A stretch of 64,000 bases of DNA, from positions 1 through 64,000 of the forward strand of contig JADGEN010000008.1 of assembly GCA_016744355.1 (NCBI GenBank), written 5' to 3'. Below are positions 44,905 to 54,065 of the stretch, in pieces. How positions within the stretch are numbered: position 1 is the stretch's first letter; the number at the start of each line of letters is the position of its first letter. The position numbers and the translations under genes are program-made. Under the pieces are notes generated by a model. That model saw only the letters and a list, made by a program, of their open reading frames with translations, did no database searches and was not told the DNA's origin. Source of the stretch: Halieaceae bacterium (GTDB taxonomy: Bacteria > Pseudomonadota > Gammaproteobacteria > Pseudomonadales > Halieaceae).

Positions 44905-45147
44905 GTGAACAGTTCACAAACAAACAACCCGCTACACGGCATCACATTGGAAAAAGTTGTCGTAGAGCTTGAGGAGTACTACGGCTGGGATGCCCTGGCG
45001 GAGAAAATAAACATCAATTGTTTCAAGTCAGACCCCTCGGTGAAATCCAGCTTGAAATTTTTGCGCAAAACACCCTGGGCCAGAGAAAAAGTAGAGCAAC
45101 TTTACATCTCAACCTTCACCAAAGCCAACCCCTGGGTAAAAGCTTAG
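44905..45147 (+). CDS. DUF2132 / VF530-family small DNA-binding-type protein
   Basis: An 80-aa protein with the full family pattern: [21 protein letters not shown], then [20 protein letters not shown] followed by REKVEQLY. The family prototype VF530 has a small helical fold proposed to bind DNA; no cellular role is established. GTG start preceded by AAAGGA. It is divergent from the arsenic operon and its last 4 bases overlap the end of the convergent gene at 45144. Confidence 0.88.
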   Translation: MNSSQTNNPLHGITLEKVVVELEEYYGWDALAEKININCFKSDPSVKSSLKFLRKTPWAREKVEQLYISTFTKANPWVKA

Positions 45148-46214
45148 TTAATGCGTTTTTGGGAATCCTGCGATTCAACATCGAGTAATTTAACCCGGGT
45201 AAACAATTCCGAAGCAGCTGTGTGATGGGTTAATGCGTCAGCTGCCAGTAATATGGCACCCGCCGTCCAGGTAGGTTTTTCATCCGGCCAGAGCAGGTCT
45301 TCCACCCACTGATAACCCGTCCAGTAAGAGCCATCAGCCGCTCGCCACTGGTGCAGCCAGCTATACACTTCCACTGCCCGTGCGTGATCCCCCGCAGCCA
45401 ACAAAGCCATCACCAGTTCGCAGGACTCTGCCACCGTCGCCCAGGGCTCATCGGAGACACAGCGACAGCCCAGACCAGTTTCAATAAACTCATCCCAACG
45501 GGCCATCAGTCGTGCATGCCCTTCAGCCTGTGGCAGAACACCTGCCAATACAGGGTAGAACCAATCCATGGAATAGCGGGCCTTGCTCTCCCAGGTACGG
45601 TCAAAGCGCTCTGGCTTGAAACGCAAAGCTTGGCCAAGCCCGGTTCGCGCCTCTTTCCAGTGCGGCTTTTCCTCTCCCAGAGTCAACGCAATATTCATCG
45701 CGCACTCAAGGCTCTTATAGATAGAACTACATCCGGTGACCAGCGCATCACATTTTGCTTTGCCGTCACCATCCACAGCCCAGTGAATTTCCCCGTGTTC
45801 GGTCTGCAGCGACAAGACAAAACCAATCGCGCTTTCAACCGCAGGCCAAAGCGCTCGTAAAAAATCACGGTCTTCAGTTACTAGATAGTGGTGCCAGACG
45901 CCGGTTGCTATATAAGCCACAAAATTGGTTTCACGGCGCTTGCTGTTATCTATCTCATCGCCTCGATAGGACGCCCACCAACTGCCGTCATCCAACTGAG
46001 CATCGGCCAACCATTTGTAGGCACGCACCGCTGCCTCATGCTCGCCGCCAATGGTCAAGCCCATCGCTGCTTCGATATGGTCCCAAGGATCAGTGTAGCC
46101 ACTCTCAAACCAGGGGATTTCCCCGCTTGGCTGTTGCACATTGAGAATAAACTCGACCGTAGGACGCAAAAATTCTTCGGGAAATAAGCCCCTGGTTAGA
46201 TACAGTCCACTCAT
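45144..46214 (-). CDS. Prenyltransferase/squalene-cyclase-like alpha-barrel protein
   Basis: A 356-aa protein with repeated helical hairpins typical of (alpha/alpha)6 barrels: [46 protein letters not shown]. The recurring QLDDGSW/DGSYW motifs resemble the QW motifs of squalene cyclases and of some glycan-modifying barrels. No known catalytic motif (such as DxDD) is obvious. The start overlaps the stop of the methyltransferase gene by 4 bases, and a GT4 glycosyltransferase gene precedes that, so it acts in a glycan or isoprenoid-glycan context. Function unassigned. Confidence 0.65.
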   Translation of the reverse strand: MSGLYLTRGLFPEEFLRPTVEFILNVQQPSGEIPWFESGYTDPWDHIEAAMGLTIGGEHEAAVRAYKWLADAQLDDGSWWASYRGDEIDNSKRRETNFVAYIATGVWHHYLVTEDRDFLRALWPAVESAIGFVLSLQTEHGEIHWAVDGDGKAKCDALVTGCSSIYKSLECAMNIALTLGEEKPHWKEARTGLGQALRFKPERFDRTWESKARYSMDWFYPVLAGVLPQAEGHARLMARWDEFIETGLGCRCVSDEPWATVAESCELVMALLAAGDHARAVEVYSWLHQWRAADGSYWTGYQWVEDLLWPDEKPTWTAGAILLAADALTHHTAASELFTRVKLLDVESQDSQKRIN

Positions 46215-46927
46215 ACGCTTACATCCTTACGAAAATACATCACCACACTTTTACCGACAACAGGGTTCATTATCTTCTCCAACACCCGGGTAAACGCCGG
46301 CTTATCCATTAGATCCCAAACCAAAAAACGATGGTATTGAGCAATTAACCAGTTGCTGTCCTGAGTCTTCCAAAACAGGCATTTCAACCACCAAAATGGC
46401 GCGTGCAATGCATGCGCCCAGTGACGGTAGTAGTGATTGAAGCCCACTCTTTCAATTTCACCACGCAATTCATTGCTGCGAAAAATGCGCAGATGTCCAC
46501 CCAATACCTGATGGTACTCATCGCTGAGTGCCCAGCATATTTTCTCTGGCCACCGCCGTGGCACACTGGCGCAAAACAAGCCGCCGGGTTTTAGCACACG
46601 CGATATTTCTTCCAGCGCACCATGGTAATCGGGGATATGCTCCAGTACTTCGCTGCACATCACCTTGTCAAAGGTATTGTCGGCAAACGGTAGCTGCAAG
46701 GCATTGGCGGTGGAAAACTGCAGCGACTTTGCGTCGTTGTCCGCCTCCTCAAAGTCCCGAGACTTGCCCTGTGCCGCCTTCAAATCGTCCAATGACAAAT
46801 CAACGCCAATAGCCTGTACGTCCGCCTCTATGTAGGCGGAAATGATATGACGACCCTCACCACAACCCAGGTCAAGCACCACATCGCCCGACTCCAGGGG
46901 AAAATAATTAAAATCAACGGTCTGCAT
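46211..46927 (-). CDS. Class I SAM-dependent methyltransferase (Methyltransf_11 type)
   Basis: A 238-aa methyltransferase. Motif I VLDLGCGEGRH lies at about residues 18-28, the acidic end of strand 2 is IGVDLSL, and FDKVMCSEVLEHIPD near residue 85 is motif post-II, followed by LKPGGLF. The product-release half is hydrophobic and aromatic. It overlaps both neighbours (14 bases with the upstream glycosyltransferase, 4 bases with the downstream barrel protein), so all three are translationally coupled. Likely methylates a sugar or lipid made with the neighbouring glycosyltransferase. Confidence 0.85.
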   Translation of the reverse strand: MQTVDFNYFPLESGDVVLDLGCGEGRHIISAYIEADVQAIGVDLSLDDLKAAQGKSRDFEEADNDAKSLQFSTANALQLPFADNTFDKVMCSEVLEHIPDYHGALEEISRVLKPGGLFCASVPRRWPEKICWALSDEYHQVLGGHLRIFRSNELRGEIERVGFNHYYRHWAHALHAPFWWLKCLFWKTQDSNWLIAQYHRFLVWDLMDKPAFTRVLEKIMNPVVGKSVVMYFRKDVSV

Positions 46928-48188
46928 GAGTCAACACCTGTTGATAGTATTTCGCCATCTGCCCGGCGCACACATCCCAGCAAAACTTCTGCAGAATTCG
47001 CTCACGGCCCTGCGCGCCCAACTGGTCACGCTTGTCGGGATGCTGCAACAGGTTGTCGATCGCATCTGCCAGGGCATCAACGCTCTTGGCCGGCACAATA
47101 ACGCCGGCGTCACCCACAACCTCTGGTAAAGCGCCGCCGTCTGTGGATATAACGGGCACACCGCAGGCCATTGCCTCTCCCGCAGGTAAGCCAAAGCCTT
47201 CATAGACCGAGGGTACAACCGCAATCGTCGCCTCTGCATAGTAGCGCACCATTTGTGCGGTACTGATGCCACTCACAAACTGTACCTTGTCACCGATGCC
47301 CAGATGCTTAATCAGGCGCTCGGTTTTTCCGCCCGGCTTGGGCTTACTGACGATCAACAATTCAAGTTCGGGGTATTGCGGCAGAAGTTTCGCATAGGCC
47401 CGCAATAAATATCGCAGTCCTTTAAGCGGTGCGTCGGCAGATGCTGTGGCCATTAGTCTTAGAGGCTGGCGCTCAATCTCTGGAATTGGCATAAATTCGT
47501 CTGTGTCGATGCCGTTGTAGACAATGTCTATGCCCGCCGGCTGTATGCCAAAATCTTCGGCTATATCCTGTCTGGAACAGTCTGATACCGTCACGATATT
47601 ATGCAGCTGCTTCACTACTCTGCTCTGCATGGTCAAAAACGAATGCCAGCGTTTGATTAACAAGCGTTCGTACCAGTTTCTGGCTGCACTGAGGGCAATG
47701 CGTAAATCACTAGTGATTGGATGGTGTACCGTGGTCACCAGAGGCAAACCCATTTCTTGAATTTGCAACATGCCGTCACTCAAGCTCTGGTTGTCGTGAA
47801 TCAAATCGTAATTGTGGCCATTTTTCTTCAAGTACTTCACTGCGCGTCGGCCAAAGGTGTAAGGTTCGGCGAAACCACCCGTTAATTTGCTCAGCCATTC
47901 GATAATATTAGTCCATGAGCTCAAATGGTGCGGGCGCAGTGATGTGAGGCCATTGGCAAACAAATCGAGGCTTGGCAGCTCAATCAGCTTTACCCGGGGA
48001 TCCAGATGTGGGTAGGGAGGCCCCGAAATCACATCAACACTGTGTCCTGCCTCTACCAGGGCCTTACTCAAGTATTTCAGATAGACGCCCTGTCCGCCGC
48101 TAAAGGGCGCGCTGCGGTATCCCAACAGAGCAATGCGCAGGGGTTTTACAGGGCTTACAACAGCACCGGGATCATCGCCCGGAGGCAA
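46914..48188 (-). CDS. GT4-family glycosyltransferase
   Basis: A 424-aa GT-B glycosyltransferase. The N-terminal domain has FSGGQGVYLKYLSKAL (acceptor-side glycine loop). The C-terminal domain contains NGIDTDEF, a nucleotide-sugar region and the donor motif EGFGLPAGEAMACGVPVI (E-x7-E). TTG 48188 is the first start; GAGG lies 11 bases upstream. First gene of the three-gene operon running left and divergent from rfbA across about 215 bases. Donor sugar unknown; rhamnose is conceivable because the dTDP-rhamnose genes are adjacent. Confidence 0.85.
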   Translation of the reverse strand: MPPGDDPGAVVSPVKPLRIALLGYRSAPFSGGQGVYLKYLSKALVEAGHSVDVISGPPYPHLDPRVKLIELPSLDLFANGLTSLRPHHLSSWTNIIEWLSKLTGGFAEPYTFGRRAVKYLKKNGHNYDLIHDNQSLSDGMLQIQEMGLPLVTTVHHPITSDLRIALSAARNWYERLLIKRWHSFLTMQSRVVKQLHNIVTVSDCSRQDIAEDFGIQPAGIDIVYNGIDTDEFMPIPEIERQPLRLMATASADAPLKGLRYLLRAYAKLLPQYPELELLIVSKPKPGGKTERLIKHLGIGDKVQFVSGISTAQMVRYYAEATIAVVPSVYEGFGLPAGEAMACGVPVISTDGGALPEVVGDAGVIVPAKSVDALADAIDNLLQHPDKRDQLGAQGRERILQKFCWDVCAGQMAKYYQQVLTHADR

Positions 48189-48368
48189 GATTTTGGGAGC
48201 CTCGGCGAGTGAATTGTTAGGATTTAGTTTCTGGGAACTGATAAGACCGACCTGCGTGGGGAAAAAAGGCTAGATTTTAATCAGCTTGGGGCGGAAAATC
48301 CACCATCTTCAACGCTAGCCCACTGTACAGAACTATACGGTATATCGTTTTGCACCATCGTTTTGACG

Positions 48369-48374
48369 TATAAT
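48369..48374 (+). promoter_or_regulatory. Consensus -10 box upstream of rfbA
   Basis: A perfect TATAAT lies 30 bases before the rfbA ATG. No good -35 sits at 16-18 bases; instead a direct repeat ATCGTTTTG occurs at 48344-48352 and 48357-48365 just upstream, which could be an activator site compensating for a poor -35. Confidence 0.45.
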
Positions 48375-48404
48375 TCCCTCCTTATTTAGATAGGATTCAC
48401 ACCA

Positions 48405-49310
48405 ATGACCGGCTCAAACTACAAGGGTATTATTCTGGCAGGTGGCTCGGGTACTCGTCTGCACCCCCTTACCAGCACCGTCAGTAAGCAGTTAATGCCC
48501 ATTTACGACAAACCAATGATTTACTACCCGCTCGCCACATTGATGCTTGCTGGCATACGGGACATCCTGATTATTACTACACCTCGCGACCAGAAGGCTT
48601 TCAGTGATTTGCTGGGAGATGGCTCCCATTGGGGTATTAACATCAACTATATGCCTCAGCCAAGCCCAGACGGCCTGGCTCAGGCCTTCATTCTGGGTGA
48701 GGACTTCATCGGCAACTCCCCGGTGAGTCTGGTGTTAGGCGACAATATTTTCTATGGCGGTGGTTTCACTGACAAACTAACCAGCGCTGCGGCGCGCGAT
48801 ACCGGCGCGTCCGTGTTTGCCTATTATGTACAAGACCCCGAGCGCTACGGCGTAGTGAGCTTTGATACCGAGGGTATGGCTCTGGACATTGAAGAAAAGC
48901 CCGACAACCCCAAATCGCACTACGCAGTGACCGGCCTATATTTCTACGACAACGATGTGGTCGATATTGCCAGAGCCATCAAGCCCTCACATCGCGGCGA
49001 GCTTGAAATTACCGACGTCAACAAAGTGTATCTGGAGCGCGGCAACCTCAATGTCGAAATTATGAGCCGCGGCACCGCCTGGCTGGACACAGGCACTCAC
49101 AACTCATTGTTAGACGCGGCTGTATTCATACGTGTCGTGGAAGAACGCCAGGGGCTGAAAATTGCCTGCCCCGAAGAGGTCGCCTATCGCATGGGCTATA
49201 TCACCGCTGAACAATTACTCGCCCTGGCCGCTCCTTTAGAAAAAAGTGGCTATGGTGTGTACTTGAAGCGCTTGCTCGATGAGACCGGAGTTGTGTTCCA
49301 TGAATATTGA
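48405..49310 (+). CDS. rfbA: Glucose-1-phosphate thymidylyltransferase
   Basis: A 301-aa RmlA enzyme that makes dTDP-glucose, the first step of dTDP-L-rhamnose synthesis. [16 protein letters not shown] is the nucleotide loop, [10 protein letters not shown] and LGDNIFYG the substrate and metal sites, [10 protein letters not shown] the catalytic lysine/Glu region, and [10 protein letters not shown] a C-terminal marker of RmlA. The start is ATG 48405. It overlaps rfbC by 11 bases. The other two steps (rfbB, rfbD) are on the opposite strand 1 kb away. Confidence 0.96.
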   Translation: MTGSNYKGIILAGGSGTRLHPLTSTVSKQLMPIYDKPMIYYPLATLMLAGIRDILIITTPRDQKAFSDLLGDGSHWGININYMPQPSPDGLAQAFILGEDFIGNSPVSLVLGDNIFYGGGFTDKLTSAAARDTGASVFAYYVQDPERYGVVSFDTEGMALDIEEKPDNPKSHYAVTGLYFYDNDVVDIARAIKPSHRGELEITDVNKVYLERGNLNVEIMSRGTAWLDTGTHNSLLDAAVFIRVVEERQGLKIACPEEVAYRMGYITAEQLLALAAPLEKSGYGVYLKRLLDETGVVFHEY

Positions 49311-49848
49311 GACTACCCCCCTGCAAGACCTACTGGTCATCACGCCTCGCGTGTTCGGTGACGAACGCGGTTTCTTTATGGAAACCTGGAACGACTGCAG
49401 TTTTCGCGATGCGGGCCTGGACCTGACATTTGTGCAGGATAATCACAGCCGCTCTTCCCGGGGTATTTTGCGTGGGATGCACTACCAAACCGAAAACACC
49501 CAGGGGAAGTTGGTTCGAGTAAGCCGCGGCGAAGTATTCGATGTGGCAGTGGACTTGCGTCGCTCATCCCCAACGCTAGGCAAATGGTTTGGCGTTACCC
49601 TAAGTGAAGACAATCACAAAATGCTATGGGTTCCACCAGGCTTTGCCCATGGGTTTTACGTCACATCCGCAACCGCAGACTTTCAATATAAGTGCACTGA
49701 TTCCTACAATGCCTCGGCAGAGGTGTCGTTGGCGTGGGACGACCCAACAGTGGGCATCCAGTGGCCGACTGAAAGTGGAGGTACGCCACAATTATCCGGG
49801 AAAGACATAGCTGGTTTAGCCTGGGATTCTATTCCGTTGTTTGATTAA
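49300..49848 (+). CDS. rfbC: dTDP-4-dehydrorhamnose 3,5-epimerase
   Basis: A 182-aa cupin-fold RmlC enzyme. Core segments include [30 protein letters not shown] (substrate-binding Arg/His), [16 protein letters not shown] and [15 protein letters not shown] 49300 lies inside the end of rfbA, so the two are translationally coupled. It catalyses the third step of dTDP-L-rhamnose synthesis. Confidence 0.96.
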   Translation: MNIETTPLQDLLVITPRVFGDERGFFMETWNDCSFRDAGLDLTFVQDNHSRSSRGILRGMHYQTENTQGKLVRVSRGEVFDVAVDLRRSSPTLGKWFGVTLSEDNHKMLWVPPGFAHGFYVTSATADFQYKCTDSYNASAEVSLAWDDPTVGIQWPTESGGTPQLSGKDIAGLAWDSIPLFD

Positions 49849-49875
49849 AGCGCTCCACATGAGGTAAACACAATA

Positions 49876-50238
49876 TTATTCCGTTTGTTTCAGCCACTTG
49901 AGTTTAGACTCTTCATGTACAGCAACCGTGGGAACAAAATCGTCGGGATTATCCAAACTGCCACCGGTAATATCGAGATAACCCGGCCTTTCGGTACTGA
50001 AAAATGTCAGTGGAGTGCCGCAATCAGAACAAAACTCTCGCGTACCTTTACTGGAAGATTGTAGTTGTCTGGGTTTGCCGCTCACATAGGTAAAAGCTTC
50101 TTTCCGCGCCACAAGCCAGGTAACAAATGGCGCGCCGCTGGTTTGTTGGCACATGCGGCAGTGACAATTGGCAATACGATAATCGCCCCTCTCAACGGTG
50201 TATCGGATTTTTTTACAAAAGCACCCACCTTCTATCAT
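49876..50238 (-). CDS. GFA-family (CENP-V/Gfa) zinc-binding protein
   Basis: A 120-aa protein with the conserved zinc cysteines GGCFCKKIRY at the N-terminus, CHCRMCQQTSGAPF in the middle and FCSDCGTPL near residue 80. The family is named after glutathione-dependent formaldehyde-activating enzyme; most members have no proven activity. It lies 45 bases downstream of rfbB on the same strand and converges on rfbC; no functional link to rhamnose synthesis is known. Confidence 0.88.
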   Translation of the reverse strand: MIEGGCFCKKIRYTVERGDYRIANCHCRMCQQTSGAPFVTWLVARKEAFTYVSGKPRQLQSSSKGTREFCSDCGTPLTFFSTERPGYLDITGGSLDNPDDFVPTVAVHEESKLKWLKQTE

Positions 50239-50283
50239 CTGACGTCTCCCTTACAAAAAGCTATCGCTCCAGAATTGTCGCAT

Positions 50284-51345
50284 CTACAAAAGCGGCCGCC
50301 ACCAGTCTTCGTTGTCCAGGTACCAGTCCAATGTGCGCTTCAGGCCAGTTTCAAAACTTTCGTGGGGCAGATAACCCAGCTCATCCATGACTTTGCTGGC
50401 ATCAATAGCATAGCGCCAGTCGTGTCCGGCCCGGTCTTCAACAAACTCTATAAGCTCACTGGCACTGCGCCTGGTAGCGCCTGGTGCCAATGGAAACCGC
50501 TGTGCCAATGCGGGATCAGCAGCGAAGCGTGCGTCCAGTTGTTCACACAACAGCTTTACGATAGCCAAATTCGACCACTCGTTGTTACCACCAATATTGT
50601 ACACCTCTCCTACTTCGCCCTTCTGCAGCACTAACTCAATACCGCGGCAGTGGTCTTCTACATAAAGCCAATCTCGAATATTGCTGCCGTCACCATACAC
50701 AGGCAATGGCTGGCCTCCCAGAATATTGGTCAGGCACAGTGGGATAAGCTTTTCCGGAAAATGAAACGGGCCGTAATTATTAGAACAATTACTGGTGCTC
50801 ACCTGCAGGCCATAGGTGTGATGATAGGCGCGCACCAGATGATCAGAAGCCGCCTTACTGGCAGAGTAGGGGGAATTGGGCTCGTACCTCTGCGCCTCAA
50901 AAAAACCCGGTGCATCCGCGGCGAGCGAACCGTAAACCTCATCGGTGGACACATGGTGAAAGCGGTGAGGGACAACCGTATCACCACCCAGCCAAACCTC
51001 TCTCGCTGCTTTGAGCAAACTGTGAGTGCCCACGATATTAGTTTCAATGAATTCATCGGGTCCGGTTATAGACCGGTCGACATGACTCTCGGCGGCAAAA
51101 TGCACAACCGTATCGATACTGTGCTCGCGCATCACCGCCTTTACCCGCTCGGAATCACAGATATTGGCGTGCACAAAGCTGAAGTTTTTATTGGTGCGCA
51201 AACCGTTAAGATTGGCCTGGTTCCCCGCATAGGTCAGCGCATCGTAACCAACCAGCTTGTCCGATGGATGCTGCTGCGCCCAATAGTGCATAAAGTTAGC
51301 GCCAATAAATCCCGCGGCGCCCGTCACCAACAGCTGCTTACTCAT
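50284..51345 (-). CDS. rfbB: dTDP-glucose 4,6-dehydratase
   Basis: A 353-aa extended SDR enzyme (RmlB), second step of dTDP-L-rhamnose synthesis. NAD site TGAAGFIGANF, catalytic region HVSTDEVYG (DE pair) and YSASKAASDHLVRAY (YxxxK), and the substrate segment NCSNNYGPFHFPEKLIP are all present. Its start overlaps the end of rfbD by 8 bases, so rfbD-rfbB is one operon. Confidence 0.96.
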   Translation of the reverse strand: MSKQLLVTGAAGFIGANFMHYWAQQHPSDKLVGYDALTYAGNQANLNGLRTNKNFSFVHANICDSERVKAVMREHSIDTVVHFAAESHVDRSITGPDEFIETNIVGTHSLLKAAREVWLGGDTVVPHRFHHVSTDEVYGSLAADAPGFFEAQRYEPNSPYSASKAASDHLVRAYHHTYGLQVSTSNCSNNYGPFHFPEKLIPLCLTNILGGQPLPVYGDGSNIRDWLYVEDHCRGIELVLQKGEVGEVYNIGGNNEWSNLAIVKLLCEQLDARFAADPALAQRFPLAPGATRRSASELIEFVEDRAGHDWRYAIDASKVMDELGYLPHESFETGLKRTLDWYLDNEDWWRPLL

Positions 51346-52219
51346 TTCTGTGTTCCTTCATATCCAATAACATCGAGCGCAACTGGTCTCGCCAGGGCAC
51401 TCCCTCTATTTCAAAATCGCGCCAACTATCGGTTTTATCCAGCACGCTATAAGCTGGTCGATGTGCCGGAGTGGGGTAACTGCTGGCCACAATGGGCTTA
51501 ACAATTACTTCATTGCCGAGCAACCCAACTGCCCTACCCTCCTCATAAATTGCACAGGCAAAATCATGCCAGCTACAGACTCCCGCATCAGACCAGTGAT
51601 AAGTGCCGCGTAACTGTGGCCGCGCCGCTGCAGCCCAAAGTGCCTGTGCCAGCCCTCTCGCCCAGGTGGGTGTGCCCAACTGGTCGCAAACCACGCCTAA
51701 TTCTTCTCGCTCCGACATCAAGCGCAGCATGGTTTTCACAAAATTACTGCCAAAACGTGAGTACACCCAGGATGTGCGCACGATCAAAGCTTCGGGCAAC
51801 ACGCACTTTACAGCCGCTTCGCCGGCCAACTTGCCGCGGCCATACTCACTGACTGGAACCGTCGGTGAGTCGGGCTGGTAAGGCTGTGTGGCCTCGCCAT
51901 CAAAAACGAAGTCAGTGGAGAGGTGTATCATTCGCACGTCATTGGCCGCACAGGCACTGGCCAGATATCCCGGCCCCAGGGCGTTCACCCGTCCAGACAA
52001 CTCTGGTTCAGACTCCGCTTTATCAACAGCCGTATAGGCCGCTGCATTGATGAGCACATCGGCTTGGCAATCACGTAAAACATTCGCTATCGCTTCGGGA
52101 TCGCAAATATCCAGCCCTTTGTGATCCACACCGATACAGTTAAACGTCGACCCTGCAGTTAACAGTAACTCGCGGCCAAGCTGTCCTCCTGCACCCGTAA
52201 TGAGCACTGTTTGCTTCAA
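51338..52219 (-). CDS. rfbD: dTDP-4-dehydrorhamnose reductase
   Basis: A 293-aa RmlD enzyme that completes dTDP-L-rhamnose. ITGAGGQLGRELL is the NADPH site, LINAAAYTAVDKAESE a hallmark segment, HLSTDFVFDG and VSEYGRGKLAGE carry the catalytic T/YxxxK residues, and RTSWVYSRFGSNFVKTM follows. Leads the rfbD-rfbB unit; upstream is a short gap before the divergent kinase-like gene at 52272. Confidence 0.95.
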   Translation of the reverse strand: MKQTVLITGAGGQLGRELLLTAGSTFNCIGVDHKGLDICDPEAIANVLRDCQADVLINAAAYTAVDKAESEPELSGRVNALGPGYLASACAANDVRMIHLSTDFVFDGEATQPYQPDSPTVPVSEYGRGKLAGEAAVKCVLPEALIVRTSWVYSRFGSNFVKTMLRLMSEREELGVVCDQLGTPTWARGLAQALWAAAARPQLRGTYHWSDAGVCSWHDFACAIYEEGRAVGLLGNEVIVKPIVASSYPTPAHRPAYSVLDKTDSWRDFEIEGVPWRDQLRSMLLDMKEHRNE

Positions 52220-52271
52220 AGTACTTCCTCTGGCATGGTGAATTAGCAGGCTATATTATACCTGCGCAGCG

Positions 52272-53084
52272 GTGAAGCCCACCGCAGAAGCTAACTCTTC
52301 ACTACTTCATGTTTCACTCACTTACCAACAAGCAGGGGCAGCGAAAATAGACGACACGCAACCAGATCAGGATACCTTGCATCAGTGCGCCATATTGCTG
52401 GCGGACGAAAAGCTGCCCGATGGCTGGAAAATGGACATCGGCTCCAGGTATACCCACGTGGCCCACCATAAAAAATGGAAACTTTTTTACCGGGAGTTTC
52501 CCCCACGCAGCCCCGCGGAAAGGTTCAAGGCATTATTCAAAGGCAGTGACGCCAACCGCGCCTGGGACAACAATCAAAACCTGCTTTGGTCGGGGTTTAG
52601 TGCACCGCCCACTGTAGCCCGAGGGAAACTACCCAACGATACGGAATATATTTTTACTGGCAGCGCGAAAGGCGAACGCCTCAGTATTTGGATTAAACAA
52701 GGGCATAACAACAAAACATGGCGTAAGCCCAGTGGAAAGTGGAAATTATTGCGAGAACTGGGGGTTTTTGTGGGGCGTTTGCACGCCACCGGATTTATCC
52801 ATGGCAATCTACAAACGCTCAACATTCTAACTTACCAGGGGCCCTCTAGATTTGAATTTTCCCTGATCAACAATGAACACAACACGCAAATACAACCTGT
52901 ACCGGGCAAGCTGCTATTGAAAAACCTGATGCAGCTTAACCTGCACCTACCAAGTGAAATAAGCCGTAGCGACCGCTTGCGTTTTTTCCGCGCATGGCAC
53001 TCGCAAATGAGAGACCTGTCGGACCTGGAAGCAAAGTTGTTAGCTCGCCGCTCTTATGAGTGGGCTATGTCGCGTCTGAATTAG
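52272..53084 (+). CDS. WaaP/Kdo-kinase-like protein with altered catalytic residues
   Basis: A 270-aa protein of the lipopolysaccharide kinase (InaA/WaaP/KdkA) fold. The N-lobe has KKWKLFYREF. The C-lobe has RLHATGFIHGNLQTLNIL, where the catalytic loop is normally H-G-D-L-x-x-x-N, and FEFSLINNEHN, where the metal motif is normally hD-x-E. Both aspartates are asparagine here. Either it is a pseudokinase or this subfamily works differently. The start is GTG 52272; no strong ribosome-binding site. Divergent from rfbD with about 50 bases between. A role in LPS core modification is suggested by context only. Confidence 0.72.
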   Translation: MKPTAEANSSLLHVSLTYQQAGAAKIDDTQPDQDTLHQCAILLADEKLPDGWKMDIGSRYTHVAHHKKWKLFYREFPPRSPAERFKALFKGSDANRAWDNNQNLLWSGFSAPPTVARGKLPNDTEYIFTGSAKGERLSIWIKQGHNNKTWRKPSGKWKLLRELGVFVGRLHATGFIHGNLQTLNILTYQGPSRFEFSLINNEHNTQIQPVPGKLLLKNLMQLNLHLPSEISRSDRLRFFRAWHSQMRDLSDLEAKLLARRSYEWAMSRLN

Positions 53085-53107
53085 ACCCAGCCATCCCCTA
53101 CGCCAGA

Positions 53108-53977
53108 CTAAATTCTAGCCTCTATCCAGTTGGCCAAATCACCCAGCACTTGCAAACGTTCCGGCTCATTGAATATTTCGTGGTAAAGGCCATCGTAGAT
53201 TTTCAGGTTTTTATCAGGGGAGCTTATGCCTTGATAGTAAGCGTCGGAGCCAGCACTGGTCGTCATTGCATCGGCACTCCCATGCATCACAAAAATAGGC
53301 AATGTAATCTTGTCCTGGTCTCGCTCTACCCGCTCCATCTCCTTGAATAGTTCTACCACCAATCTGGCACTGGCCTTGCCGTTATGCACCAGCGGGTCTT
53401 CCAGGTAGTCTTGCACCACCTCAGGATCCCTGCTGATCTGTGTCGCATCGAGTTGCAACATGCCCATTTTCGGTAAAAATCGAGAAAACAGGCGTGCTAG
53501 AAGCATAGCAAAAGCAGAGGGCGGCTCTGCCGCCTGCAGCGCCGCACCAGACAATGCAGCAGCGGCAAATTGGCTCTGGTGATCGAGCAGGTAGCGCGCC
53601 GCTATTAAGCCACCCATGCTGTGCCCAACCAGAATACAAGGCAAACCCGGATACCAGCCAGCTACTAGCTCACGTAGCTCATCCAGTGGCTGTAAATAAT
53701 CATTAAAACTGTGCACATGAGTTCTATCGCCTGGAGAAGCGCCGTGGCCCATGTGGTCGGGTGCTACCACTGAAATTCCCCGTTCACCAAAAAAACCCGC
53801 AAAGCTTTGATAGCGACCGCCGTGTTCACCCAAACCATGAGCCAACAAAATTACTGCTCGCGCCGGTTCATTGGCACGCCAGTGTCGGTAAAAATTTCCG
53901 CCGCCAAGATTGCCTTCTTCTCCCATTTTGGGACCAGAATCTTCGGGCTGACTGTTTATATCTACCGGCTCATTCAT
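53108..53977 (-). CDS. Alpha/beta hydrolase, monoacylglycerol lipase/lysophospholipase type
   Basis: A 289-aa serine hydrolase of the Hydrolase_4 family. LLAHGLGEHGGRY is the oxyanion strand, GHGASPGDRTHV the following family motif, and VGHSMGGLIAARYLL contains the nucleophile Ser. MHGSADAMTT carries the acid and YHEIFNEPER the His. ATG 53977 has GGAG nine bases upstream, better than the earlier in-frame ATG at 53995. Probably hydrolyses monoacylglycerol or lysophospholipid. It stands alone between a convergent kinase-like gene and glnE. Confidence 0.88.
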   Translation of the reverse strand: MNEPVDINSQPEDSGPKMGEEGNLGGGNFYRHWRANEPARAVILLAHGLGEHGGRYQSFAGFFGERGISVVAPDHMGHGASPGDRTHVHSFNDYLQPLDELRELVAGWYPGLPCILVGHSMGGLIAARYLLDHQSQFAAAALSGAALQAAEPPSAFAMLLARLFSRFLPKMGMLQLDATQISRDPEVVQDYLEDPLVHNGKASARLVVELFKEMERVERDQDKITLPIFVMHGSADAMTTSAGSDAYYQGISSPDKNLKIYDGLYHEIFNEPERLQVLGDLANWIEARI

Positions 53978-54065
53978 GGTGATGTTCTCCTGCAAACCTG
54001 TGTTGTCGTTGTTAGCCTACGTAATGGCTGTATCTTAGCGCGGGATTGCGCATCTCACGATTCAT

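Noticed and set aside
48405..52219. Rhamnose genes as part of the sphingolipid locus
   Set aside because: They are about 19 kb away with housekeeping and metal genes between, so they are treated as a separate polysaccharide region, although dTDP-rhamnose could still feed the glycolipid.
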